Shown: one piece after another, positions 27,640 through 35,249 of the stretch
Layout: each line of letters starts with the position of its first letter
Numbering within the stretch: the first letter of the stretch is position 1
NCBI RefSeq assembly: GCF_009792355.1
Contig: NZ_CP047045.1
Location: 1,886,501 to 1,950,500, forward strand
DNA length: 64,000 bases
Source: Terricaulis silvestris
Lineage (GTDB): Bacteria > Pseudomonadota > Alphaproteobacteria > Caulobacterales > Aquidulcibacteraceae
Direction: 5' to 3'
Position numbers and translations under genes: made by a program
Notes under the pieces: model-generated
What the model was told of the DNA's origin: nothing
Databases searched by the model: none
Seen by the model: the letters and a program-made list of their open reading frames with translations, nothing else

Positions 27640-28640
27640 AAGCCGAGAAGGCCGCCCCCGAAACTGACAAAGAGCCAGAAGCCCCGCACCCGCGTGAAAC
27701 GTTCTCGTTCGTCGGCCACGATGCCGAGGAGCAAGCGCTGCGCGACGCACTGCATGGCGCGCGCATGCATCATGCTTGGCTGCTCGCCGGCGCCAAGGGC
27801 CTCGGCAAAGCCACGCTCGCCTACCGCTTCGCCCGCATCGCGCTTGGCGCCAAGCAGATCGGCGCACGCCCGCTCGATGTCGATCCCGAAGACCAAGTCG
27901 CGCGCCGCATCGCCGCGCAATCGCATCCCGATCTTTTCATCCTGCGCCGCGGCCTCAACGATCGCGGCAAACCACGCCGCGAGATCGCCGTCGACGACGC
28001 ACGTGAGCTTGGCCAGTTCTTCTCGCTCGCGCCCAGCGAAGGCGGCATGCGCATCGCCATCATCGACGCTGCCGATGATCTGAACAACAACTCCGCCAAC
28101 GCGATTCTGAAAACGCTGGAAGAGCCGCCCGCGCGCTCCGTCTTGCTGCTCGTCTGCCACGCGCCCGGCGCGATCCTGCCGACGATCCGCTCACGTTGCC
28201 GGCGCTTGGCGCTTCGGCCTGTGAGCGACGATCTCGTCCGCCAAGCCCTCGGTGGCGCCAAAGGCGACGACGCGCTGATCGATCTCGCCAAGGGCCGCCC
28301 AGGTCGCGCCATCGCGCTCAAAGCCCAAGGCCTCGACGCCGGCAGCGCCGATCTGCGCCGCGCGCCGGCGTCGATCGCGCGTGGCGAAGCCGCGTCCGTA
28401 CTCAATCCGCTCTACGATCAGATGAGCGGCGAACCGTTCGAGCGCCTCGCGGCCGTACTCGAACTCGCGGAAGAATGGACGAGGGCGCAGGGGGCAGGCG
28501 AGGGCGGTGAGCCGTGGGCGGAAGCCTGGTCGCAACTCGAAACGCTCCGCACCGAAGCCGAGGGCCTCGACATGGATCCGCGCCACGCGCTCGCCCGCGC
28601 TGTCGGCGTGCTTGATCGCGCAGCAGCGGCGCGGCGATGA
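27636..28640 (+). CDS. holB: DNA polymerase III subunit delta'
   Basis: A 334-residue clamp-loader subunit. The N-terminal AAA+ domain has the P-loop-like GAKGLGKATLAYRFA, the basic SARE-equivalent NSANAILKTLEEPP and the IRSRCRRLALRP sensor region. It lacks the four-Cys zinc module seen in tau/gamma and in some delta' proteins. It overlaps tmk upstream and tatD downstream with ATGA junctions; tmk-holB-(metG)-tatD is a conserved cluster, here without metG. Confidence 0.93.
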   Translation: MKAEKAAPETDKEPEAPHPRETFSFVGHDAEEQALRDALHGARMHHAWLLAGAKGLGKATLAYRFARIALGAKQIGARPLDVDPEDQVARRIAAQSHPDLFILRRGLNDRGKPRREIAVDDARELGQFFSLAPSEGGMRIAIIDAADDLNNNSANAILKTLEEPPARSVLLLVCHAPGAILPTIRSRCRRLALRPVSDDLVRQALGGAKGDDALIDLAKGRPGRAIALKAQGLDAGSADLRRAPASIARGEAASVLNPLYDQMSGEPFERLAAVLELAEEWTRAQGAGEGGEPWAEAWSQLETLRTEAEGLDMDPRHALARAVGVLDRAAAARR

Positions 28641-29428
28641 CGTTGCTGATCGACAGCCACGTGAACCTGCATCACCACGCGTTCGCGGAAGATCGCGAGC
28701 AGGTGATCCAACGCGCACGCGAGGCCGGCGTCGGCCGCATGATCACGATTTGCGATAAGATCGAAAACTTCGCCGACGTCATCGCCATCGCCGAACAACA
28801 CGACGACATCTACGCCAGCATCGGCGCGCATCCGCACTACGCCAAGGATCACCTCGATCTCACGGCGGAGAAACTCATCGAACTCGGCCGCCACGAGAGG
28901 GTGGTCGGAGTAGGGGAAACCGGCCTCGATCAGCACTACAAGTTCAGCCCCCTCGAAGATCAGGTCGCCGTTTTCCGCGCCCACGCAAAAGCCGCCCACG
29001 CGCTCGGCAAAACGCTGATCATCCACACCCGCGAAGCGGATGCCGCCATGGCGGAGCTGCTGGAGGAGGAGGCGGGAAGAGGGCCCCTACGCATCCTCAT
29101 GCACTGTTACACGAGCGGCCCAGAACTGGCCCAGCGCGCGCTCAAAATCGGCGCGTACTTTTCGTTCTCCGGCATCATGACATTCAAGAACGCCAACGAC
29201 GTCCGCGCCATCGCGCGGGAAGCGCCTTTGGACCGCGTCATCGTCGAGACCGATTGCCCATATCTGGCCCCTATTCCTTACCGCGGCCGGCGCTGCGAAC
29301 CGATGCATGTGCGCGAGGTGCAAAGCGCGTTCGCTGAGTTGCGCGGCCTCTCGGAATCCGAGTGCAGCGCCCTGCTCGCCGATAACTTCTTCCGTCTGTT
29401 TCCAAGCATCCCACGTGTGGCGTCATGA
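28637..29428 (+). CDS. tatD: TatD family metal-dependent DNase
   Basis: A 263-residue TIM-barrel hydrolase. The N-terminus reads LIDSHVNLHHHAF, the VNL variant seen in TatD itself rather than the HxH of YcfH-type members. Further ligands are visible: Glu in VVGVGETGLD, His in LIIHTREAD, His in LMHCYTSG, and the terminal Asp in VETDCPYLAP. It is a 3'-5' exonuclease linked to DNA quality control. Coupled to holB by overlap. The stop is followed by a REP-like repeat. Confidence 0.94.
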   Translation: MTLLIDSHVNLHHHAFAEDREQVIQRAREAGVGRMITICDKIENFADVIAIAEQHDDIYASIGAHPHYAKDHLDLTAEKLIELGRHERVVGVGETGLDQHYKFSPLEDQVAVFRAHAKAAHALGKTLIIHTREADAAMAELLEEEAGRGPLRILMHCYTSGPELAQRALKIGAYFSFSGIMTFKNANDVRAIAREAPLDRVIVETDCPYLAPIPYRGRRCEPMHVREVQSAFAELRGLSESECSALLADNFFRLFPSIPRVAS

Positions 29429-29445
29429 TGAGGCGCCGCTCTCGG

Positions 29446-29549
29446 CAGGTTGGAGCGCGGGCCTCCGGCCCGCATATTTCCGTCGCGCCAGATGATGTCC
29501 TTGAGTTGGCGCATAGTGCATGCGGGCCGGAGGCCCGCGCTCCAACCTG
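29446..29549. repeat. REP-like element: two 30-base palindromic units in perfect inverted orientation
   Basis: Bases 29446-29475 are the exact reverse complement of 29520-29549, separated by 44 bases. Each arm contains its own hairpin, GCGGGCC-TCC-GGCCCGC (29457-29473 in the left arm). This is the layout of a BIME: paired REP units. It sits between tatD and the MBL-fold gene, and the right arm lies just upstream of that gene's ribosome-binding site. Confidence 0.9.
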
Positions 29550-29561
29550 TGGAGGTCGCGA

Positions 29562-30383
29562 GTGAGCACGTTGCGCGTCACCGTGCTGGGCTGTGGCTCC
29601 TCCGGCGGCGTCCCGCGCGCCACTGGCGACTGGGGCGTGTGCGATCCGAACGAGCCGAAGAACCGCCGCACGCGCTGCGGGCTGTTGCTGCAGAAGTGGA
29701 GCGGGGCGCCCGCCAGCGCGGAGGAGGCGACCACCGTCCTCATCGACACCGCACCGGAACTCCGCCAGCAGCTCGCGGCCGCCGGCGCAGCCAGGCTCGA
29801 CGCCGTCATCCTCAGCCACGACCACGCTGACCAGACCAACGGCTTCGACGACGTCCGCGCCTTCTTCATCAAGCAGCGCGCGACCATCCCAGTCTGGCTC
29901 GACGCCCACACGCGCGAAACGTTCATGCGCCGCTTCGGCTACACCTTCATCTCGGACACCGGCTATCCCGCCATCGTCCGCGAAGCCGGGCGCATCACGC
30001 CGCTCACGCCGATCGTCACCGACGGCCCAGGCGGGCCGCTGGAGATCCTGCCGCTCGATCAAGACCACGGCTTCAGCCGCTCGCTCGGTTTCCGCGCCGG
30101 CCCCGTGGGCTACTCGAACGATCTCGTCGCCATGCCCGAGGAAAGCTTCGCTGAACTCGATGGCCTCGCGCTCTGGATCGTCGACGCACTGCGCGACCGC
30201 CCGCATCCCACGCACGCGCACGTCGCGCGCAGCCTCGAATGGATCGCGCGCCTCAAGCCCGCGCACGCGCTGCTGACGAACATGCACATCGACTTGGACT
30301 ACGCCGCGCTGAAGGCGAGGCTGCCGGCCGGCGTCGAACCAGCCTACGATGGCTGGGCTGGCGATTACGATATAAGCGAGTAG
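29562..30383 (+). CDS. MBL-fold metallo-hydrolase (PhnP-like)
   Basis: A 273-residue metallo-beta-lactamase-fold protein. The GTG at 29562 with GGAGG (29551-29555) is preferred; the frame could be extended to an ATG inside the REP repeat. Motifs: VLGCGSSGGVP, the Cys pair in GVCDPNEPKNRRTRCG typical of PhnP relatives, LIDTAPELR, and SHDHADQTNG, where a Gln replaces the last His of HxHxDH. It is probably a phosphodiesterase. Downstream of tatD, as in many alphaproteobacteria. Its TAG stop lies inside the left repeat of the following four-helix-bundle element, so the last residues (YDISE) may be recent. Confidence 0.88.
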   Translation: MSTLRVTVLGCGSSGGVPRATGDWGVCDPNEPKNRRTRCGLLLQKWSGAPASAEEATTVLIDTAPELRQQLAAAGAARLDAVILSHDHADQTNGFDDVRAFFIKQRATIPVWLDAHTRETFMRRFGYTFISDTGYPAIVREAGRITPLTPIVTDGPGGPLEILPLDQDHGFSRSLGFRAGPVGYSNDLVAMPEESFAELDGLALWIVDALRDRPHPTHAHVARSLEWIARLKPAHALLTNMHIDLDYAALKARLPAGVEPAYDGWAGDYDISE

Positions 30384-30406
30384 CGAATGGTGAGTAGCGA
30401 ATAGGG
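30376..30406. repeat. left short-repeat cluster flanking the four-helix-bundle gene
   Basis: GAGTAGCGAATGG (30378-30390) and GAGTAGCGAATAGGG (30392-30406) are two near-identical direct copies in a row. The first supplies the stop codon of the MBL-fold gene. Inverted copies lie on the other side of the four-helix-bundle gene. Confidence 0.85.
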
Positions 30407-30413
30407 ATTTTGA

Positions 30414-30788
30414 ATGACGATTACATCGTATCGCGACCTTAAAATCTGGCAGTTGGCGATTGATCTCGCTGAGGCGGCCTATTCGATCACGCGCGACTTC
30501 CCAAACTCCGAACTCTACGGGCTGACGTCTCAAATGCGGCGCGCGGCCGTATCGATTGCGGCCAACATTGCAGAAGGTCACGGTCGCGAAACGACCGGCG
30601 CTTTCATCCAATTTCTGCGCATTGCTCAAGGCCCACTCAAAGAGCTAGAGACCCATCTCATCATTGCCCGGCGTCTCGACCTCACGTCGTCCGACGACTC
30701 TGGCAAACTGCTTGGTCAGTGTGACGAGCTTGGGAGAATGGTGCGAGGGCTCATCCGATCTCTTCAGGAGAAGGAGGCTGCGGCGTGA
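30414..30788 (+). CDS. four-helix-bundle protein (23S rRNA IVS / Avd-like family)
   Basis: A 124-residue all-helical protein. The signature YRDLKIWQLAIDLAE, FPNSELYGLTSQMRRAAVSIAANIAEGHGR and FLRIAQGPLKELETHLIIARRL is that of the four-helix-bundle family (S23/IVS proteins), which also includes Avd from diversity-generating retroelements. No reverse transcriptase or rRNA is nearby. The gene is tightly bracketed by inverted clusters of a GAGTAGCGAAT repeat, suggesting that gene plus repeats form a small mobile unit inserted between the MBL-fold gene and mazG. The biochemical role is unknown. Confidence 0.93.
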   Translation: MTITSYRDLKIWQLAIDLAEAAYSITRDFPNSELYGLTSQMRRAAVSIAANIAEGHGRETTGAFIQFLRIAQGPLKELETHLIIARRLDLTSSDDSGKLLGQCDELGRMVRGLIRSLQEKEAAA

Positions 30789-30789
30789 G

Positions 30790-30820
30790 CCTACTCGCCA
30801 TTCGCTATTCGCTACTCACG
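30790..30820. repeat. right short-repeat cluster flanking the four-helix-bundle gene
   Basis: Read on the minus strand, the segment contains GAGTAGCGAATAGCGAATGG followed by CGAGTAGG, so it is inverted relative to 30376-30406. It starts two bases after the four-helix-bundle stop codon. Confidence 0.85.
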
Positions 30821-30853
30821 GATTGCTCATAATCTATCTTATGCGAGAACTGT

Positions 30854-31690
30854 ATGCCTGGCCAAGCTGCTGATAAGGCGATGGAAAAGAGCGCTGAGAC
30901 CCTCTCCCGCAATGCCGCCGCTACTCAGGCCGTGCTCGATGTGATGGCGCGGCTGCGCGATCCGCAGCGCGGCTGTCCGTGGGATATCGAGCAGACTTTC
31001 GCGACCATCGCGCCGTACACGATCGAGGAGGCCTACGAGGTCGCCGACGCGATCGATCGCAACGATCTGAAAGCGCTCAAGGAAGAACTGGGCGACCTCC
31101 TCTTCCAAGTCGCCTTCCACGCCCGCATGGCCGAGGAGCAAGGCGCGTTCGATTTCGCCGACGTCGCCCAGGCGCTCGCCGACAAGATGATCGAGCGCCA
31201 TCCGCATGTGTTCGGTGAAAAGGTTGAGCGTACGGCGGAGGAGCAGACGGCGGCCTGGGAGACGCTGAAGGCCGAGAAGCGCGCCGCCAGCGGCGCCTCG
31301 CTGCTGCACGACGTGCCCATGGCCCTGCCCGCCCTCATGCGCGCCGAGAAGCTCACCAAGCGCGCCGCGCGCATCAACTTCGATTGGCCGACGCCTGAGC
31401 CCGTGCTGGAGAAGCTCGAAGAAGAATTGGCCGAACTGAAGGAGGCGCGCGCCAGCGGCGATCAAGAGCACATTGCCGAAGAGATGGGCGACATCCTCTT
31501 CGTCATGGCCAACCTCGCCCGCAAGCTGAAGGTCGACCCCGAAGAAGCCCTCCGCCGCGCCAACGCCAAGTTCACGCGGCGGTTTCAGTACATCGAGACG
31601 AAGCTCGCGGAAGCGGGCCGCACCGGCCCACAGCCGCTGGACGACATGGAAGCGCTTTGGCTTGAGGCTAAGCGGGCTGAGAAGAGATAG
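30854..31690 (+). CDS. mazG: nucleoside triphosphate pyrophosphohydrolase MazG
   Basis: A 278-residue protein with two MazG domains. The N-terminal domain holds RDPQRGCPWDIEQTF and the metal-binding EEAYEVADAI...LKEELGDLLFQVAFHA (ExxE..ExxD pattern). The C-terminal domain repeats it with LEEELAELKEA...IAEEMGDILFVMANLA. It hydrolyses non-canonical or excess NTPs. The start is a choice between 30854 and an ATG at 30881; no strong ribosome-binding site decides. Confidence 0.93.
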   Translation: MPGQAADKAMEKSAETLSRNAAATQAVLDVMARLRDPQRGCPWDIEQTFATIAPYTIEEAYEVADAIDRNDLKALKEELGDLLFQVAFHARMAEEQGAFDFADVAQALADKMIERHPHVFGEKVERTAEEQTAAWETLKAEKRAASGASLLHDVPMALPALMRAEKLTKRAARINFDWPTPEPVLEKLEEELAELKEARASGDQEHIAEEMGDILFVMANLARKLKVDPEEALRRANAKFTRRFQYIETKLAEAGRTGPQPLDDMEALWLEAKRAEKR

Positions 31691-31694
31691 CGCT

Positions 31695-32023
31695 ATGGAC
31701 TGGAGCAAAGTGGCTTACGCGCTCGGCATTGTCGTTCTCATCGCCTGGATCGCGTTTTCCACTTGGATTGCCATCTTGTCGCCGCTCTACACCGTAGGCG
31801 GGGCCGATGCTGGATGGTGGCTCGTTGGCTTTCACTGGCTCGGAGCGATCTTGGCTGGCGTAGCCTTGGCGCTGACGCTGAAGCTCCGCAAAGCCAGACG
31901 CCTAACGGCGGTGCTATTGCGTGGTTGACCGCGCCGCTGAGCTACGTCGCATGGCTAGGGTTTTATGGGCTCTACAACGCTGTCCTGTTGCCCGGTGGCG
32001 GCACCGTAGGCATGCCGGTCTAG
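31695..32023 (+). pseudogene. small membrane protein gene split by a frameshift
   Basis: From the ATG at 31695 the frame gives two TM helices (IVVLIAWIAFSTWIAIL and WLVGFHWLGAILAGVALAL), then ends at 31928 after a short non-hydrophobic tail. A third TM-like segment, WLTAPLSYVAWLGFYGLYNAVLL, continues in another frame to 32023. Joining them with one base change near 31900-31905 gives a coherent three-helix protein of about 109 residues. Either a true lesion or a sequencing indel. I recognise no family. Confidence 0.55.
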
Positions 32024-32283
32024 AAACGCGATCTATCCCACACCTCCGCCCCAAAATTCCGCGCACAATCAACGCTCGGCACAAAATCTATCCCACACCC
32101 GCAAACCCGCGCGATAATGCGCTCGTCCCTCGCACGGGAGGTTCATGGGCTAGCCGAGCCACACGAGCGCGAGGGACGGGATCGAGCGTGAGAAAAACGC
32201 GGATCGCGCGCCCCGTCCTCCCATTTGCGGAGGCCACAATGATGCGAACACGGAAACGCCGCGCGTTGTCCGAACGAGACGCG
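32024..32283. other. non-coding segment with direct repeats and a long hairpin
   Basis: Holds two copies of ATCTATCCCACACC (32031-32044 and 32086-32099). A long imperfect hairpin runs from 32120 to 32188: CGCTCG and TCCCTCGC on the left pair with GCGAGGGA and CGAGCG on the right, with GGGCTAGCC in the apical loop. No protein can be supported on the plus strand; the hypothetical gene on the minus strand ends at 32284. Confidence 0.5.
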
Positions 32284-32817
32284 CTAGGCCAGTTCAAGCA
32301 CCGTGAAGCGAGGCTCACCCCAATCGAACCGCCAACGATCGTGCTTGTAGGGGCAGACGGAAGTCGCAGTCTCGAGCGGAACGTCGAAAACAAAATCAAC
32401 ACCGGGCTCTTGGCCGTCATGCTGATCTTGCTCCTTTAGTAGTCGCTCCCTGACCTGCGCAAAGGCGGCCGGTGGCGTTCCAGTTACCTCAATGTGCCGA
32501 AGGTCTTGTTGAGCGTCGTGGAGTATCGCCCATTTTTGTTGCCCCCTTTCGTACCCGTAGGACACGGCAACCATCACACCTTCGTGCACTTGGCACGCCA
32601 CCACTTCGCAATTCTCCGACAGTCTCGCCAAGCGATCCTCTGAGGCGAACGAGAAGTCGTTGGCGAACAAGGCGAACCAGCCGCCTGGAATTTCGGCTCC
32701 TGAGAAAGGCGCCTCGTTCGCTTCATCAGGCTCGCGCGTATCCACGGCGTTCAGCGAGCGCAGGGCATCTTCCTTGCTCAGGCCCCTGAATCCGATCCAA
32801 GAGATTTTGAATCCCAA
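32284..32817 (-). CDS. conserved hypothetical cytosolic protein
   Basis: A 177-residue protein beginning MGFKISWIGFRGLSKEDAL. It has a mixed alpha/beta character with two strand-rich stretches (GWFALFANDFSFA, VVACQVHEGVMVAVSYGYERG) and no signal peptide or TM segment. The N-terminal wording is one I associate with an uncharacterised family, without a named domain. It lies nine bases from the end of ldcA on the same strand, so it is probably cotranscribed downstream of it. Confidence 0.7.
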   Translation of the reverse strand: MGFKISWIGFRGLSKEDALRSLNAVDTREPDEANEAPFSGAEIPGGWFALFANDFSFASEDRLARLSENCEVVACQVHEGVMVAVSYGYERGQQKWAILHDAQQDLRHIEVTGTPPAAFAQVRERLLKEQDQHDGQEPGVDFVFDVPLETATSVCPYKHDRWRFDWGEPRFTVLELA

Positions 32818-32826
32818 AGCCGGTCC

Positions 32827-33669
32827 CTACCTCTTCAACGCCCCAAACGGCACGACCTTGTTCTCGACATCGTGTCCAATGTCCGCGCGTCCCAGATACG
32901 CAATGCCAGCCTTGGCGCACCAATAGCGCGCGATTTCTTCTTCGTTGGCGCCGAACGGCTTGTCGTTCTCCGGCACATCGGAGACGCGCCCGAGCTTAAT
33001 CCCCTTCACGCTCCGCACATTGGCGGAGGAGGTAATCTGGAAGAGGGCGCGGTCTAGCCGGTAGAGGTACTCCCCCACATCCTCCAGCATCAGCACGTGG
33101 CCTTCGAGATTTGGCTCCAGCGACGTGCCCATGATCGACTGCAGCACCGCGATGTTGAACGCAGCGGTTTTACCGTCGAACATCACCCCGAGTTCAACGC
33201 TCTCAGGGGAGCGGTCGATCAACCAAGAGAGCGCCCTCTTCACCGCGCCCTCGCCGCCTGTTCGCGTCAGGTCCACCGGGATCGGCCCGTGCGCCACGTT
33301 GGCGTAACCGCGCGCGTACAAGCCACCGAGGATCGCGCCGTTGTCGCTGTAGCCGAGATAGGTCTTGGTGCGCGACGCGCCGTTGAGCTGCGCCAGCGCC
33401 GCTTCAGCGATCCTGCACGCGCCGTAGCCGCCGCGTGCGAACCAGATCGCGTCCAGCGCCGGTTCGTTGGCGTATTCCACAAACGCTTTGAGCCGCGCGT
33501 CATCATCGCCGGCGAAATGGCCCGCGCTCAGGAAACATTGCGGGTGAACAACAATCTCCGGCGCGCGGTCGAGAAAATGGTCCGTCGCGAACGCTTTCAG
33601 TCGCTCGGCCAAGTCCCGGTCGATGCGCGTGCCGGGCGCGACAACGCCGATGCGGATCGATGGGGCCAT
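32827..33669 (-). CDS. ldcA: muramoyltetrapeptide (L,D-) carboxypeptidase LdcA
   Basis: A 280-residue peptidase of the S66 family. The ATG at 33669 (MAPSIRIGVVAPG) is preferred over the upstream ATG at 33711. The nucleophile Ser is in LGYSDNGAIL, with the Glu in LMLEDVGEYLYR and the His in DIGHDVENK completing the Ser-Glu-His triad; IWFARGGYGACR is the other family block. It removes the terminal D-Ala from murein tetrapeptides in the cytoplasm during recycling. It is divergent from the mpl-like ligase gene across only 53 bases. Confidence 0.92.
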   Translation of the reverse strand: MAPSIRIGVVAPGTRIDRDLAERLKAFATDHFLDRAPEIVVHPQCFLSAGHFAGDDDARLKAFVEYANEPALDAIWFARGGYGACRIAEAALAQLNGASRTKTYLGYSDNGAILGGLYARGYANVAHGPIPVDLTRTGGEGAVKRALSWLIDRSPESVELGVMFDGKTAAFNIAVLQSIMGTSLEPNLEGHVLMLEDVGEYLYRLDRALFQITSSANVRSVKGIKLGRVSDVPENDKPFGANEEEIARYWCAKAGIAYLGRADIGHDVENKVVPFGALKR

Positions 33670-33722
33670 TCTGCGTTCGCATCCTTGCCGGTGGCCGGCG
33701 TTTCTCTTCATAACGGGAGCCC

Positions 33723-35126
33723 ATGAGTCCGGCCAAATCCTATTTCATGAGCGGCATCGGCGGCTCCGGCATGCTGCCGCTGGCGTTGATCCTGCGCGGC
33801 AAAGGCGTGACGGTCGCCGGTTCCGACCGTTCACTTGATCAAGGCCGCTTGGGCGCGAAGTTCGAATACCTGAAAGCCCAAGGCATCGCCCTCTTCCCGC
33901 AAGACGGCTCCGGCATCACCAGCGCCGACCAGATCCTGGTGCGCTCGGCCGCCGTGGAAGACACCGTGGGCGACGTCGTCGCCGCCAAGCGCGTCGGCGC
34001 AGAAGATTTGAAGCGCCCCCAGCTGCTTGCAGAGCTGTTCAACGCCGCACCCGTGCGCATCGGCGTCGCCGGCACCAGCGGCAAGAGCACGACCACCGGC
34101 ATGATCGCTTGGCTGCTCTACCGCGCCGGCCGCGATCCCACGGTGATGAACGGCGCCGTGATGAAAAACTTCGTCACGCCGGACGCCCTATTCGCCAGCG
34201 CGCTCGTCGGCAAAGGCGATGCGTTTGTGTCTGAGGTCGATGAGAGCGACGGTTCGATCGCCCGCTACGAACCCACCATCGCCGTCGTCAACAACATCGC
34301 GCTCGACCACAAGAGCATGGACGAGCTGCGCGAACTCTTCACTGGCTTCGTCAACAAGGCCGAAATCGCCGTGCTCAATCTCGACAACGAGGAGACGGCA
34401 CACCTCGTGATCAAGGCGCGCGGCCGCACTCGAACCTACTCACTGCGCTCCGGTCTCGCCGATCTGCACTGCCCCGCCATCCGCCCAGCGCCCGACGGCA
34501 TCTCGTTCGACGTGCTGGAGAAAGACACCCGCGACACCGCCAGCGTCGAACTCAGCGTTCCCGGCGAACACAACGTCGCCAACGCGCTCGCCGCGCTCTC
34601 AGTTGCGCGTGCGTACGGCCTGTCGCTCAAAGAAGCCGCCGAAGCGCTGAAAGGCTTCTCCGGCACCAAGCGCCGTCTCGAAGTCGTCGGCAAAGCCAAC
34701 AGCGTCACCGTCATCGACGACTTCGCGCACAACCCCGACAAGATCACTGCCACGCTGGCCACGCTGCACGCGTTCCCCGGCCGCCTGCTGATTATGTTTC
34801 AGCCGCACGGCTTTGGCCCGCTGCGGCTGATGAAAAACGAGTTCATCGAGACCTTCGCCAAGCACATGGCCAGTGACGACGTCCTGATCATGCCTGACCC
34901 CGTCTATTACGGCGGCACCACCGACCGCAGCGTCACCAGCGAACACATCGTCGCCGGCGTCCGCGCCCGTGGCCTCGAAGCCATGGCCTTCGCCGAACGC
35001 AACGCCTGCGGCGACAAACTGATTGAACTGGCCGAACCCGGCGATCGCATCGTGGTGATGGGTGCGCGAGACGATACGCTTTCAGTGTTCGCGGCGGAGT
35101 TGGTTGAAAGACTGTTGCGCCGATAA
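33723..35126 (+). CDS. mpl: Mur ligase family protein, likely murein peptide ligase (Mpl-like)
   Basis: A 467-residue ATP-dependent ligase. The N-terminal UDP-binding Rossmann domain starts [18 protein letters not shown]. The central ATPase domain has the P-loop [23 protein letters not shown] and NIALDHKSM. The C-terminal domain has [12 protein letters not shown]. MurC synthesises the same type of bond, but MurC normally sits in the mra/dcw cluster. Pairing with ldcA, whose product is the tripeptide, suggests this is Mpl, which ligates recycled L-Ala-D-Glu-mDAP to UDP-MurNAc. Assignment to Mpl rather than MurC is inference from context. Confidence 0.8.
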   Translation: MSPAKSYFMSGIGGSGMLPLALILRGKGVTVAGSDRSLDQGRLGAKFEYLKAQGIALFPQDGSGITSADQILVRSAAVEDTVGDVVAAKRVGAEDLKRPQLLAELFNAAPVRIGVAGTSGKSTTTGMIAWLLYRAGRDPTVMNGAVMKNFVTPDALFASALVGKGDAFVSEVDESDGSIARYEPTIAVVNNIALDHKSMDELRELFTGFVNKAEIAVLNLDNEETAHLVIKARGRTRTYSLRSGLADLHCPAIRPAPDGISFDVLEKDTRDTASVELSVPGEHNVANALAALSVARAYGLSLKEAAEALKGFSGTKRRLEVVGKANSVTVIDDFAHNPDKITATLATLHAFPGRLLIMFQPHGFGPLRLMKNEFIETFAKHMASDDVLIMPDPVYYGGTTDRSVTSEHIVAGVRARGLEAMAFAERNACGDKLIELAEPGDRIVVMGARDDTLSVFAAELVERLLRR

Positions 35127-35130
35127 TTCT

Positions 35131-35241
35131 TTCGTCATCCTGGGGCTCGCGAAGCGAGAGCCCAGGACCCAGGGGATCGTCGAACTGAGTGGTTGCCCCT
35201 GGGTCCTGGGCTCGCACTGACGTGCGCCCCAGGATGACGAA
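35131..35241. repeat. nested perfect inverted repeat between convergent mpl and hflX
   Basis: Outer arms TTCGTCATCCTGGGGC (35131-35146) and GCCCCAGGATGACGAA (35226-35241) match perfectly. Inside, an 18-base arm (35158-35175) is the exact complement of 35196-35213. The two genes end at 35126 and 35250, so the element fills the whole gap. The CGTCATCCTGG string is a frequent intergenic repeat in Caulobacterales-type genomes. It may act as a bidirectional transcription stop. Confidence 0.85.
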
Positions 35242-35249
35242 TGTGTCCC

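Noticed and set aside
28637-28675. Missing second His of the HxH metal motif in TatD
   Set aside because: E. coli TatD itself has a VNL form at this place, so it is a family variant and not an anomaly.
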